Origin: Tetrapyrgos nigripes
Lineage: Eukaryota; Basidiomycota; Agaricomycetes; Agaricales; Campanellaceae
Reading direction: 5' to 3'
DNA length: 64,000 bases
Assembly: GCA_013368315.1 (NCBI GenBank)
Contig: JAACJM010000111.1
Coordinates: forward strand, 1 to 64,000
The position numbers and the translations under genes were made by a program. This document shows, one piece after another, positions 22,164 to 34,300 of this stretch (within the stretch, counting starts at the first letter, position 1; every line of letters starts with the position of its first letter). Under the pieces are notes generated by a model that saw only the letters and a program-made list of their open reading frames with translations, had not been told where the DNA came from and did not search any database.

Positions 22164-24052
22164 TTACATGAGTTTACTACTCCCATAACCATTACCCTGG
22201 GCACTTCCTCCTCCCTTTTTGAGTGCTCGAGAGGTAGCAAACAACGCGCTGTCCAACAACGAAGCAACAGTGAGGACTCCTCCAACGATGGCGCATGTTC
22301 TACGAGAAAAGAGCGGTTGGATTAGGATATTGAGGACACCGACAACGGCAACGACAACGGTGAAGAAAAAAATACTCACGAAGTAAGGAAATGGGCAAAC
22401 GACTGCCTCGTATCAGAGTGGACGACCAGGATGGGAGAAATCTCAAAGTTGAAAAAGGCTCCTGGGACACCGGTGACACCATGTTGGACGTGGACACCTT
22501 GAGGTGTATCACCCGAAGCTCCTTCCGTGAGGTCACGTTCAAATTGGGTTACGCTGTATTGGTGGGTGTTGATCTGTATAGGGTAAGTGGTTGGTCAGGT
22601 GGAAATGGGTAGTTCGTTGACGGATGGGTTGGTAGGGAATGTGCATGTGTGATGAGCGAACAGGAAGTAGGTTATAAGAACTGAGGATCTGCTTACAGTT
22701 TTACCCTCAAGAGTTCGGAATCGCGTAGAGACGACTTTGAGGAAGTATTGGAACATGTATGCTGGCTTAGAGGTCTAGCAGATTCAAAGAACGAGTTAGC
22801 CAGCAGTCAATCATGTAAAAGCAAAAAGATCTCAACTCACCCTAGCCATAAAATTGTCCAAAGGGTTTGCCCCAATCCCAAGACGTTTCTTCATCTCCCG
22901 ACTAGCTTGAGCCTTGTAGATATCATACTCGTCGTCACCTGCAACCGACAGACATTTTGATTAATCACATTGGAACTTTGAAGAAACCAAAAGGGAAAAA
23001 ATCGAATATAGTATGCAATGACTCTCACCTTCAAAAGCAAGCGAATGTATCGTGTGAGAGAAGTCATGCTTGTTGCCATCGTCTCGGAGGTAAGGCACCA
23101 ATTCGTAGAAGTTTCGGCCGCTGCTTTGGAATGAACGACCGGGGGACAGGTGGATGTTTCCAATGACCTTGTTGACACGGATACGTCCAGCGACGTTACA
23201 TCCTTCATTGGCTTGGTCGCGTAATTTGTCTGCCCAGCCTTCTTCTTTACACTGCGAGAGGAAGCGACAGCAAATGAGAACAGACAAAAAAAATAGAGGT
23301 TGAGGAAATCCCACTTGTTCAATGGCATCCGGATTCGAAAAACTCCATCCACGGTTCACATACGCCTGACGAACCTCCTCACAAGTGTTGCAGCATCCAC
23401 CGGCGGGTTCTATACCACCATAACAAGAACCACAATACCCGTCCACCTTCGCATCATTCATCTTGTCCACCTCATTTCTCAGCTCGGAGACACGAGACCC
23501 AACAACTGGGGCTCCGGCTGGTGTGAGACGGGTTTTCAAAACGTTGTGTGAGAGGTCTCGTTGGGTCTCTCCAGAGATGTCCATTACGTCGAGACTGACG
23601 ACTGGGAGAGGGTAGAAATAATTGAGACGAATATGAGGGGAAAGAGAAGGGAAAAGACATACGGTAACAAGGCACTCGAGGGAAGGTTACATTCAGATTC
23701 ACAGTCAACTTCTCCCCTCTGCTCTTATCCACAACCAATGAGGTGTCAATATACACTCTTCGATAATCTATAAACTCCATAGCCGTGAAAGCTAGAATAA
23801 TAGCCGCAGAGAGGATGGTCACTAGAGCAAAACCAATGAGTGAGTACTAATGTCTGAAGACGACGGAAGACATACAGAAAGCGCCGGTGCGAGTCTTGAC
23901 CTTTACATCTTCTGTTGTCTACAATCAAAGTTGGAGTTGGTTAATTCCACGTCAAGTCGAGCAGAAAACGACAGATGCGGATGCAGCGAATGGACACATA
24001 CCTTGCCGAAGGCGTCGACGCCTTTCAAATTGGCGAGAAATCCCTTGGCCAT
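22164..24052 (-). CDS. ERV46: ERV46/ERGIC3 family COPII vesicle cargo receptor
   Basis: Erv46 cycles between ER and Golgi with Erv41 and helps sort or retrieve cargo. The protein starts MAKGFLANLKGVDAFGK and splices to TTEDVKVKTRTGA, the family's conserved N-terminus. The first membrane helix follows (TILSAAIILAFTAMEF, near 23,780-23,820). The luminal domain shows LTVNLNVTFPRVPCY, LDVMDISGE and the cysteine cluster YCGSCYG...GCCNTCEEV (near 23,370-23,440), then NVAGRIRVNKVIGNIHLSPG, DFSHTIHSLAFEG, TGVPGAFFNFEISPI and the second membrane helix (CAIVGGVLTVASLLDSALF). It ends SSKLM at 22,164. About seven short introns separate the exons. No break was seen. It lies 248 bp downstream of VPS45 on the same strand. 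Confidence in the family is high; individual splice sites are by eye. Confidence 0.9.
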
Positions 24053-24300
24053 GGTACCCTAACCCGACCGAATATAAAAACCTAGCCTTGAAGGCGAAAA
24101 TACAGACGTGGATGAAGGAAGGAAGTAAGGAAAGAAAACTAGATACAGGAGTCGGGTAGCTCGTGACTGTCGACGTGTCAGTGACGACGCGTCAAATCGT
24201 GGCTCTCCGCCAGCGGCCAGTAGGATTCTCCGAGTTTCATCCCAACATTATGCCTGTTGAAGTATAGCGTATCCAGATAAATAAAATCAAAGTACATTGT

Positions 24301-26790
24301 CTAAGGTATAGCAATCCGATCCACTCCTTGTTTAACTTTGCCAATCAGATTCATCACACCATCACGAATTCCGTCAGCTTGTACACCCACGGCTTCACCA
24401 CTACTGCGGTATACACCCGGCTGGGCGCCACCGAGACTGACGTTTACACCACCAAGGTTCAAGTTTAGTACAGGGGCATTGGAAGCTGATTCTGGCGGAG
24501 GTTCATATACTGAGGCAGGGAACTTCTCTGCAGAGACACGAATCAATTCGAGATATCTACGAGAAATCAGTAAGGAGAGATAAGGAGATGCAAAAGAGGC
24601 GTACGATGATGAGTTGTGAACACAAGTTCCACCAAGGAGCACCCTTGTACCAGCACCAGCAGCAACACTAGTACTTGACGCAGGTATGCCTTGCTGATTG
24701 AGAAGTGCAACAGCTGCTGCTTCTCATATGTTGTTCCTCCAATCATAAAGACAATGATATCCTGAGGTCTGCAAGCAGCGACGTCAGTATACAAACCCAA
24801 CGGCTTGCACAGAAACCTTACCTAGTCAACGAAGCATTTGGTCCAGGGCTTTCCACAAATGGATAACTGGTTTCCTTTAGACGGCCCTTCACCAGATTTT
24901 CAAGAGTCTGAGATAAATGCGGTGTATGCTGGGTGTACACATTCTCCACTCCCTAGACGTTCTCTGTCAGATCTGAGAAGACGAGAAACGTGCCAAATCA
25001 CCTTCAGCCCTTTTAGTGCAGAGCGTCCTTTCGCAAACAGCGACTCCGTTGAGAACAGATCGTCTTGTCGTTGATCAGTTCCAGCAATATTTAAAAAGAC
25101 GTACACCAGCTAGAAAATCGTCAAAAGGATTTGAGACGAAGAACACGCGATATACTCACTCTAGCGTCCTCACGAGAAACACCATGTTGAAGCATGAGAT
25201 TGATCAACGACGCGATATTTGCTGCCTGGGTTTTCTGATACCGGAGTGCATACAATATCACCAAACGTAGTTTATGCGTGGGCGATATCGAGTTGTCCTT
25301 GATCATATCTTGAACATCCTGAAGGACCAATGCATTGCCTTAGCTGTATAGCCGATACGATAGCACGAATCACCACTCGCCTTGTAATCTGCACCAGAAC
25401 TGGTCGCTAGTCCCTGTTCTACCTCCCCGATCTCCAACAGCTTGCCTTGCTCAACAAGTCGACTCAGCTCCCCGACAAGTGCAACATGCTTGCTAACGTT
25501 TCCACCCAGTTTCCGGAATTCGGGGTATTCTTCAACGAATCTTTTCATGTCCGAGATAGAGTTGATCGAGGAGGGAGATTGTGCTAGGGATCGGGATTGA
25601 TAGGACTGGACATAATCCTTGAGAACAGTGCCAAGCTCTCCAAAAGTAGCCAAGTGATGACTCTGGAAGAAAGGGTCTGTTGATGTGGTGAGTGTTATCT
25701 CCTACGAAGTACATGGTTTAGTAAAGCAAACGATAGAAGTAGCAGCGCACTGACAGCCAACTCAGGTCTGACATCAGGTACTTTGCTCAGATCAACACGG
25801 CCATTTTGTATACCTAGCAGTTCGTGTACCATCGCCTGGTACGTCCACTGGGACAGCAGAGGGGTGACAGGGTCATTTCGGCGATCCAGAATGATAAGCA
25901 ATGGTGCAACTTGGGTCAGTCGGAAATCGAACAATGACGATTCTGACTGTATTCGGTGCTACAGGAAGTCAGCCTCATCGGCTACAGAATCATGAAGCAA
26001 AGTAGACACACATGAACTTCAGTTGCCATCTTCTTGGCCATCCCGCTCATCTTTTCATATCGGATAATGGGTTTCTTCTTCAGGCTGAGAAGAACAGCGA
26101 TGATACCCTGTACTGAGCGCTCCAGTGCTTCTGGACTCCATGAGTTTGGACTGTTTCCATACAAAGCGTTTAGGACTGATGGAGTATAATTCAGGGAGAA
26201 GAGCGAGGGAAGCAATGGTGCATAGTCCGCGAAGTATTCCTACAAGGTCATGGTTATGAGTTACTCAAGTCGAACCTTATGTATGCTTTGTTCTACTCAC
26301 CTGCACTTCCCGAACCACCTCATACTCATCGGCTTCAGCTAGACGCTCTATTATCGATTTGCTGAGGATATTGCTAAAGTCTGCGCAGGTATCCATGTAA
26401 GGCCCAATTACACAAAACTTTGAACGGCTGGTAATTCACCGACTGACAGAGATAATACTCCCCGTACTTTGGTTCCTTCAGTTCTGCTTGTAACGCTTCT
26501 AGACTTGCATCGCTACTTTGAAGGAAGCAGACACATTTCATATGGGGTAGGCGATCCCGCTTCGTATTGTCTATACGGTCAGTGAGATACACTTGATGTG
26601 AAAGTAACGTGGATTGCGTTGATGCCAGAGAGACGATTGGGGTCTTCAAAGAGTGTTCGGTGTCAGCTTCATGCAGGTTAGAGTTGCATAGTACACGTAC
26701 TGTATGCGAATCGAGAAGGATAACTTTCATTGCAGAAGATTCTGAAATCATTTTGGTGACATAGGTCTCGACAGCCTTGACGACATCCAT
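24301..26790 (-). CDS. VPS45: VPS45, Sec1/Munc18-family vacuolar/endosomal sorting protein (one apparent frameshift)
   Basis: Vps45 binds syntaxin-type SNAREs (Tlg2, Pep12) and drives fusion at the late Golgi and endosome. The ATG at 26,788-26,790 gives [15 protein letters not shown] and then [10 protein letters not shown]. Further exons read [80 protein letters not shown] (the SM-family hallmark, near 25,850-25,910), [43 protein letters not shown] and [16 protein letters not shown]. After TYE the frame must shift: the sequence at about 24,721-24,724 lacks one base of the expected GAGGAA codon pair. Beyond it, [15 protein letters not shown] continues in the next frame to the stop at 24,301. 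This is a sequence error or a real 1-nt deletion that would remove the last 130 or so residues. Confidence 0.9.
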
Positions 26791-27957
26791 GGTGATATCA
26801 GCGACTCTCCTCTCAGCAGAAAGCGAAATCCAAGTGAAGAATAGGGAGGACAAGAGTAGTTGGACGAAAAGGTGCACTGTTACGTCAGTCACGAGATGGG
26901 ACAGCTCAACATACGCGTCGCGCCGAGAGCAAAAGCTGCTGGCAAAGTAGTCATAAGAGGCTTTCTAATATAGATACATGCACCAACTACTTTCACAATC
27001 TCGGGCTCTAATGCTATTGTCTTTTCTTTCTGCCCATCCGAACTCTCGTCAGCCCATCTGCACTCCCACAAAACCCAACAGAACGCCGCATGGACATTGA
27101 TGCTGTCTACGCAGTATATCCATGACCACCTCAGGGCATGCATGACTCCTGTCCCCGTCATCAAGCAGATACCTGAACAGGCAGATATAAACAACGTAGT
27201 ACAAAAGGAAAAAGAAAGAGCGAAAATTCACCCTTCATGAACAGTCGCAGGCCACGGGATACAAAGGATAGTCAAGGCAATGTCTTGGACTTTTCAAGCT
27301 TCAAGCCTCGTGAACGCTTTCTATCCTGTCTACACCAAGAGACACGGTCAATCCTGCAATACGAAGAAAAGCTGCAAAGAATCGAACATGAGAGTGATAG
27401 GTAAAGTAAAATTGGCCTCTGGAAAGACATACATTAGATAATGTCAACGCATAGTTGAGAAAATTTGACACGCCTCGAGAAAGCTAGATGATCCAAACCA
27501 TGGGAGACTGACTAGGCTATGCGATTAGCTACAAGAGCGAGCGGTACAAAGATGCATTCCCAGCGAGTATGAGATTGCAAAACAGGAAAGAATTGACCAC
27601 TAAGGGTCCCAGAATACTCTACCCTTTACATCCCATTCGTCTGCATGCACCTTTGGGAGCAGAAGTGGTTAGGTCCATCAGTCTGCCGAATCCCTCGTTG
27701 ACACATGCCCCTGGATCCTGCGACTACCACCGTGGATGTATACCTTTTTTACACAAGCTGGCGCGCCGAACTAGCGCAGCTCGGCCTCGTAGTTTGATGA
27801 GGGAGAGGAGATGGACTACAGCTTGACAGAGGTTTTTTTGACAACGACATGAAGAATAGTCATGCGAAACGAGCGAAGGACAGGGCAGTAAGATTTTGTT
27901 CATGTCTCCACCAGTGGACTGGTTTAAACCTCTATTACATCCAGGAAGTAGTGATCA
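26791..27957. other. Intergenic, no gene seen
   Basis: This is the promoter side of VPS45 and the 3' side of the ATP synthase epsilon gene. Minus-strand frames at 26,889-27,231 are short, with cysteine-rich shadow composition, and are not called. Nothing else was identified. Confidence 0.4.
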
Positions 27958-28321
27958 TTATACTGCAGGCGTCTTGTTGCTTTTACTCTCAGCTTCAGGT
28001 TCCAACAAGACCTAGGGAAAACAAGCGTCAGTTAGCTCGTGACAACAACAACCGCGGCTCGGCGTGGCCAGTTCAGATGAGAGACACTACTCACCTGCTC
28101 ACCACCCTTGCCATTCTCCCATTTCTGGTATCTCAACGCAGTAAGACCCCGCTTTTCAGCTGCGAGACGCTGAGTGTCCTTCAAAGAGTTGCGAACGGCT
28201 TGAGCTGTGATCTGGCTGTATTTGTTGAAACTGTGTCCAGCCATTTTCATCAGAATTGTCTCAAAAAGCTGGATTTGAGCAAAACGTACGTGAAAACGTT
28301 GCGCCACTGGGAGCTGCTCAT
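27958..28321 (-). CDS. ATP15: Mitochondrial F1F0 ATP synthase epsilon subunit
   Basis: This small subunit of the central stalk of F1 acts in the mitochondrial matrix. Three exons give about 73 residues, close to the family's usual 60-70. Exon 1 (28,321 to about 28,289) reads MSSSQWRNVFT, and a 60-nt intron leads to FNKYSQITAQAVRNSLK and KRGLTALRYQKWENGK. A second intron leads to VLLEPEAESKSNKTPAV and the stop at 27,958. The Trp near the start, the KYS..TAQAVRNSLK helix and the final Y-x-x-W-x-x-GK match fungal Atp15. The first intron also stays partly open in another frame, which hides the true start in a simple frame search. Confidence 0.85.
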
Positions 28322-31300
28322 TGTGGATGACGGTGAAGATGTTGCTGAGGGATTGTGGATGAAGTTTGAAAAGGTTCCGGCTAATCCCGATTTCCCCGAA
28401 TTGACGCGTGCCCACCTCACGCCGCTCTCATAAACGAAAGTCAGAGTCTTACACCACCAGAAAAATCGTAGAAAAACTCCTCCAATCCACGATGTTTCCA
28501 CTAAGTTTGATGTACATCAATGCCCCATAGCTGCGATGGCGGCTACGATTCCCCCCAGATCTCAGATGTTGAGTTCTTTCCTCGGACATGCTGATCCTGC
28601 AGAGACAAATTTCCGCCTCCTTTTCAACGTTCGTCTACTAGGCTAGGACTTATCTGCAATTCTATTCTCAGCGGCTAGAAATGAAGATTCTAGACGCGCA
28701 AAGCTGGCTCTTTTTCCTTTCAGGCATAGTGAAAAGCTATTTTTTCTTCATAATGAGCTCATGATTGCCATATGGTTGAGATACGTAACAATGTACAACA
28801 ATCTCACTGGCAATCTGCGATACTGAGTCCGCAATAGGTGCAGTGCTGGAGACACTGCGGGGTGAAGAGTAAATAACAAAGCTACGTGATGTGGAGGTGG
28901 CAGACGCGTCCGCGGGTTCACGACGAACACGATATATATAGGGGTGAAGTACTGGCAGTCAGATCATCCCGCCTTGACACAGACTGCCAACGATGACCTT
29001 TCCGCCACTGTGTCCGGGTGCTTTTAACGTTCAGGCTGCCTGCTTGATCCAAGTGGAGTACTCATCATCGACCAGACTCGCTGGACCTCCTGACGAGATT
29101 GCATTGGACCAAGCTGTCTATTACTGGATGATAGTACGTGAGCGCCATATGCCTTCAAGTTTCAGAACCTCGGATACAAAAAAAAACAGTACATACTAGA
29201 AGCCACAATTCCATTCATCGCTGATTTCCTTGTCCAGAATGTCGTTCATTAACGGGTTTCTAACTCGTTACGAGACGGATTCCTGTTATCACCGCTGTGA
29301 CTACAGTCAGTGAAGGAGAACTCATATACGAAATCTGAACAACCACATACTGCTCTGCATGGATGTTCTGTGACCCGACGAAGACTCCGGAGAATGCATC
29401 AGCAAATTGAATCATGAGCGGCGATATGTCAGTCGCCTAACGGAGACAGAGAAAATGGCCGAGGGGAACAGAAAGATTATGTACATGTTATGCATCCGAC
29501 CCAGGGACTCAAGGAGTGTTGGAAAAAGCTTCCAATGCAGCGAGACCCAGCTGTACCTATGTAGATTGCCAAAGTTCAGTGACATTTCCGTGGAAGAAGT
29601 GCCGCAAACACCAATGGCAGTGACTCGGAGCCTTGAATCCAAAGTATACATAAGTGGTATACAACCACTTGATAACCACAGTGGCACAAGGAAACATGAG
29701 TAGTATATAGCAACAAAGTAACCCAGAAATCATCGTTTTAAAGCATATTATCCGAGAGACCAGAGTCCTGGACGACAGGAAAACCGCGGACCATACTAGA
29801 TACCAAGATACAAGTAGATTTGAAGTTACACTTGAAGCGTTGAGCTGGAAGCACTACCGTGGTGTACACTACTGTCGGCGTATGTGCATCTACGCTTTAA
29901 GATCTCGGATCACTGCTGCTAGGAGTACCGTTCATTTTAGCTAGAGCCGTAAGGAAAGATAGAAAACAGCGCAGAATAGGCTAGATAGGAAGTGGTCGGG
30001 TTCGGTGGACGTGGGGATTTACAAAGAATGACTCATTAATGATGATTAAAATAGTAGTGGTGAAAATGAAACACCTGAAGCCTAAGGATCATGAGGGACC
30101 ATTGGCACCGTGAGGGTCTGAGGTACAGTGGTAATAATAGTCATGGAAAAGGATGAAGGGGCCGGAAATTCGGATGTACGGCAGTGTACGGCCCTACCCG
30201 TAGACGTGTGCTTCAATGTTTGGCAATGTTTGGCATTGAAGCAACGCTGGCTGCAGCTCCCAGGTCTTCCCTTCCTTCACTTCAGATCGTGCGGTAACAA
30301 ACGGTATCCCGCATACGCCGCACCCGCGGTATATCGATCGTGTAAAACCAAGTTAACACATCACGTTCTCACCATATTCACGGCCGAGCACCCGATCTGC
30401 TCAGAGTACCATGTCCTCGTTCTCACCATTCTGGGATCCGTAAATATTGACAGATACAGTAGTCTCCCAAAGACACGGAAGCGTGTAGGACCATTTCACA
30501 TACCGATTACATCCGTGAAACGAGTTTAAATCGATGTTGTCAAGTAGGTCCGACCTCTTCTAAGAAGTGTGGGGAATCCTGACTCTAATACCCCACACTT
30601 TCAATTAACAACTAAATCCAGATGTTACTTCGGAGATTGAGCTGGAAAAGTGGTGCTCAAGCGCCGAATGTGCTCGTCACCTAGGCGTATGTCCGATGAT
30701 AATTGCGCAGCGCTAAACGGCCATTCTCGCGCAGCAGTAACGCCTTGTCCCACTCTTCCGAAATATGTCCATTCCTGTTCATGGTTGACTGATCACAGGA
30801 CGTTTTCATTTTATCCTGTCAAGTTCACGTCCACCAGGTGCGTGAAGTGAATGCGGGGAAAACGATGGAAAATGAATTGCAGATTAAGTTCCAGTCTACT
30901 GTTGGATCGGAGGCGACCAGGTGGTTTTACGGTCAACGGCGGTAGGTCCGGAGCGTGACTGGCTTCATGCGAACAGTATCCGTAAAAACGCCTCATGCGC
31001 GAACAACTGCGTCCGGGTATTCTATCCTCAACGTCGTCTTCACCAGTGAGAAGATTGTGTATCTCTGGTTTAGCCTAAAATTGGACTTCACCCGTATCCA
31101 TCTGTTCGGGCGTTCTCGACAATGTCGCCTGTTGATCCGTGAAGGTACAAGCAATAGTTGCAGGTACAAGAAGCTCGAGGGATATAGAGCCTCAACCGGT
31201 ATTCTCCTGATCCGAGGCCAGCCATCTCATCAATGATTCGTCCAACAGTTGTCCAATCGAATTCGAACGCGGCATCATACATACTCTTCATGATGTGCAG

Positions 31301-34300
31301 GAATCCCGTCTGCCACTGCGTTGAAGCTACTTGTTTGCACACGTACGTGCCGAAACGAAGCTCGAGCTTGCATGAAACAGCTAATCCGAGTTTCTCTAGT
31401 ATACAGGTACAAGCGTTGTGTGCTCTCGTTACAGCCTGGAAGTACCGTGGAGATGGCCTCAAGACACGCGGATGTTCGCGTCTTTAATGCGTAACCTTTC
31501 ATTTCAACTTAATGGCTGTAAAGCCCGAAAGATCCGTCTCGGGTCAAAGAAGCTGCGATCTGTTGTTCTGTTGTCCTGTTCTGGTGATACCCAACATAGG
31601 AACCAAGATGTGCGATTGATGCCCCTATTCAGCTCACGACAAATCACCTGGAGTTCGTTAACCCACTGTGCAGCGATGTTTCTAAGTGATGTCTTTTTTG
31701 ATTTGATGCGCCGTTGCACTGATAGTGTTCTAGGTATCTATGTACTATCATTTATGGATGCTCGAAACCGCGCGAAATGGTATGATCTTTCCTTTCATCA
31801 TATGCCCGCATGCATCAGGCTGACACCACTGTGATAGTTTTATGCTCAGAGGTTTCATTAGTAACTCGTTCGTGTCATGCTGAAGGATCCAAGGTTTCCA
31901 AGTGGTATTGTTGATTCCTGTTCTGGCCAGTATCATTATCATTGGCACGATCCTCATTTTCAATATCGGATGACTGCAATTTTCTGACCTCTCAGCAGCT
32001 TAATTGATCAAGTAGCAATTAAAGGAAGATGGCGTCACAGGTCCTTTTTACTAGGAGGTCATATTCTTATTGGCATTTGACAATGTACCTGCAAACAGAA
32101 AAGATCCGCTTCAACTTCCAGTACCCACTGCCCAGAAATATGATTAGCGATCGACCTAGGTCTCGAGCTTGAGTAAGTGTCGAGATAATCCTCCACGCAC
32201 GTTCATACAGGAGCATATACAGCGTGTTTTCAAACGGCCTTCAAGCCACAAAGATTTACTTACGAATCAGTCTGAAGTGCGTCACGGTCTTGTCTCTGGA
32301 CATTTAGGGGATATTGTCTACAATCATCAGTCCTTCGTGCTTAGTTTCCGTACATTTCATCAAAGCCCCCTTCAAGTTCGTGATTTCGATTGACGTCGAA
32401 AATGTTTATTGTGAAAGCTGAGTCTGATTCGATTTCCAGGGTACATTCCCGAGGATGAGAAGGTAACAATTAGGGCGAAGTTAGGAAACAGGGGGCATCT
32501 ATGCATTCTCGTGTTATGCAGAATGGAATGGTGGCTTGGCATCTTGCAGCTCTGAATACGCTGGGGACCGTATAACCGTCGGGCACCAGGGCGAACTTTG
32601 AGAAAAAGCCTCCGTTTGGGGCTTCGCCGGGACATTATAGTCCAGCATCTCTCTCAGCATTCCGCAGATACGCCAGATGCGCCTGAGTCAGGTCAAGGCG
32701 GCAGTCTGTCGATAAGAACGGTCCGTGCGGTTCGTCGGACTGAAGATGGGACCGACTCCGAGCTCGAGAAACCCTCCTTTATCTCTGATCTCTGACTCAG
32801 CTGATCTCACTTGAACAAGCTACACATGATTGTCAAGAATTCAAGGGGCGTCCGCGCTAGTTGGGTCGTACGTATGCAAACATCGAATGAAACTTTGTGG
32901 CTGGTATCGCCTAAAATCCTGTATAATCCTCCTGATCGACCTTGATATCGATTTCAGGCTATAAACATGATTCGGGGATGAAAATGCTCTAGAGTCAGTA
33001 GAGGGATTTACTACCCACTAGTATGTTCGTGTTACAGCTCTGAGCTCAAAATAGCAGCGATATCAAAACGATGCTTAAGTGGTCTACGATGAGAACGGGA
33101 TGCACGGGAAGCCGTTACTCGTTAAGTGGGTACCTCTGTCAGCAGCTTGAAGCATCAGCGTCGGTACCGGCTTACCAGTGAACATCGGTCATCGATTGGT
33201 TGGTTATGCTAGGTCCCCGGGTGTGAATATCCAGCCACAAGAAAGCGCCCTGAGTCATCTGAAAAAAGATGCGAGGATCTATGATGCCGCTGCATGTGGG
33301 TCCAGTCAGGCATCAAGGGCTGAACGGTGAGAGTACTTGTATTATTCAGCCTGACTCGTGATCATGCTTACTTCACGAATCTGCCTCTAATTCAGGACGG
33401 AAAATCATCGGGTTTTCTCTAGTCTCGTGTAACCAGACTAACGATATACCTTGACACTCTTCGTGTGGTATATGTAGGTTTTCTCTTCAGTGCGAGTGTC
33501 CGCTACTACTGAGAGTCTGATTTCGGAAGTGACCCACCTATCATTGTTCGACCGTATCCAACAACAGGTACTTGATGGAAGGATTGATGTCGCTGGCGCC
33601 ACGCCGAGTCTATAGTGCTGTATGGGAGCAGTTGAAGTGAAACCCTATGGCATCACAGGTAATCGACGCTGCTGACGACCACTTGACGACAAGCAGCCAC
33701 AATGCTATGGACTCATGCGGTTCAAACGAATAGCACTTAAGGCCAATCATGCAAACGGAAAATACCATCCTGTTGAATAGAACATAGGATTAATTAGGCT
33801 TTCATACAAGTCGAAGCTTGGTCGAGTTGAAGCCTAATTCCCCACATTAATTAGGTCCTTGCTCATTCCACACCCTGGCACGGACTGTTCCATGCAATGA
33901 TAAATGAATCCGTCAACGCGTTTCAAATGCGCGTATCGCGTTTTGATGAAGCTGAATCACTTTGCAGAGGAACTAGTCCGACGCATCTACGGGACGCCGT
34001 AAACAGTAAGGAGTGGGTGGGTACCTTGCTTCCTAGTTTAGTAGAATGATGAGCTTGGGGAATCAAAATTGGTTTAGTGTACCTGGAGAAGGGCTATGTC
34101 ACCACTTTGAGCGTTCATCCCGGAATCCCATGGACCTGGGCGGCCATGCGGGAGGTGACTGATCGAACCATCATCCCGGAGTCAGAGGACAAGCTGTCGT
34201 ATAGATGTTTAGCTGTAACGTTAGCAATGCGGGGTAAATGTATTGGATTGGACGTATTCTACAATATAATACTGATGCTGATATGCCATAAATATAGCTG

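Noticed and set aside
30128..30529. 133-codon plus-strand frame in the gene desert
   Set aside because: The composition is not protein-like, there are no splice or promoter signals, and no motif is present.
31088..31834. Overlapping frames on both strands that might be a degraded retroelement
   Set aside because: No recognisable reverse transcriptase, integrase or protease motif and no flanking long repeats.
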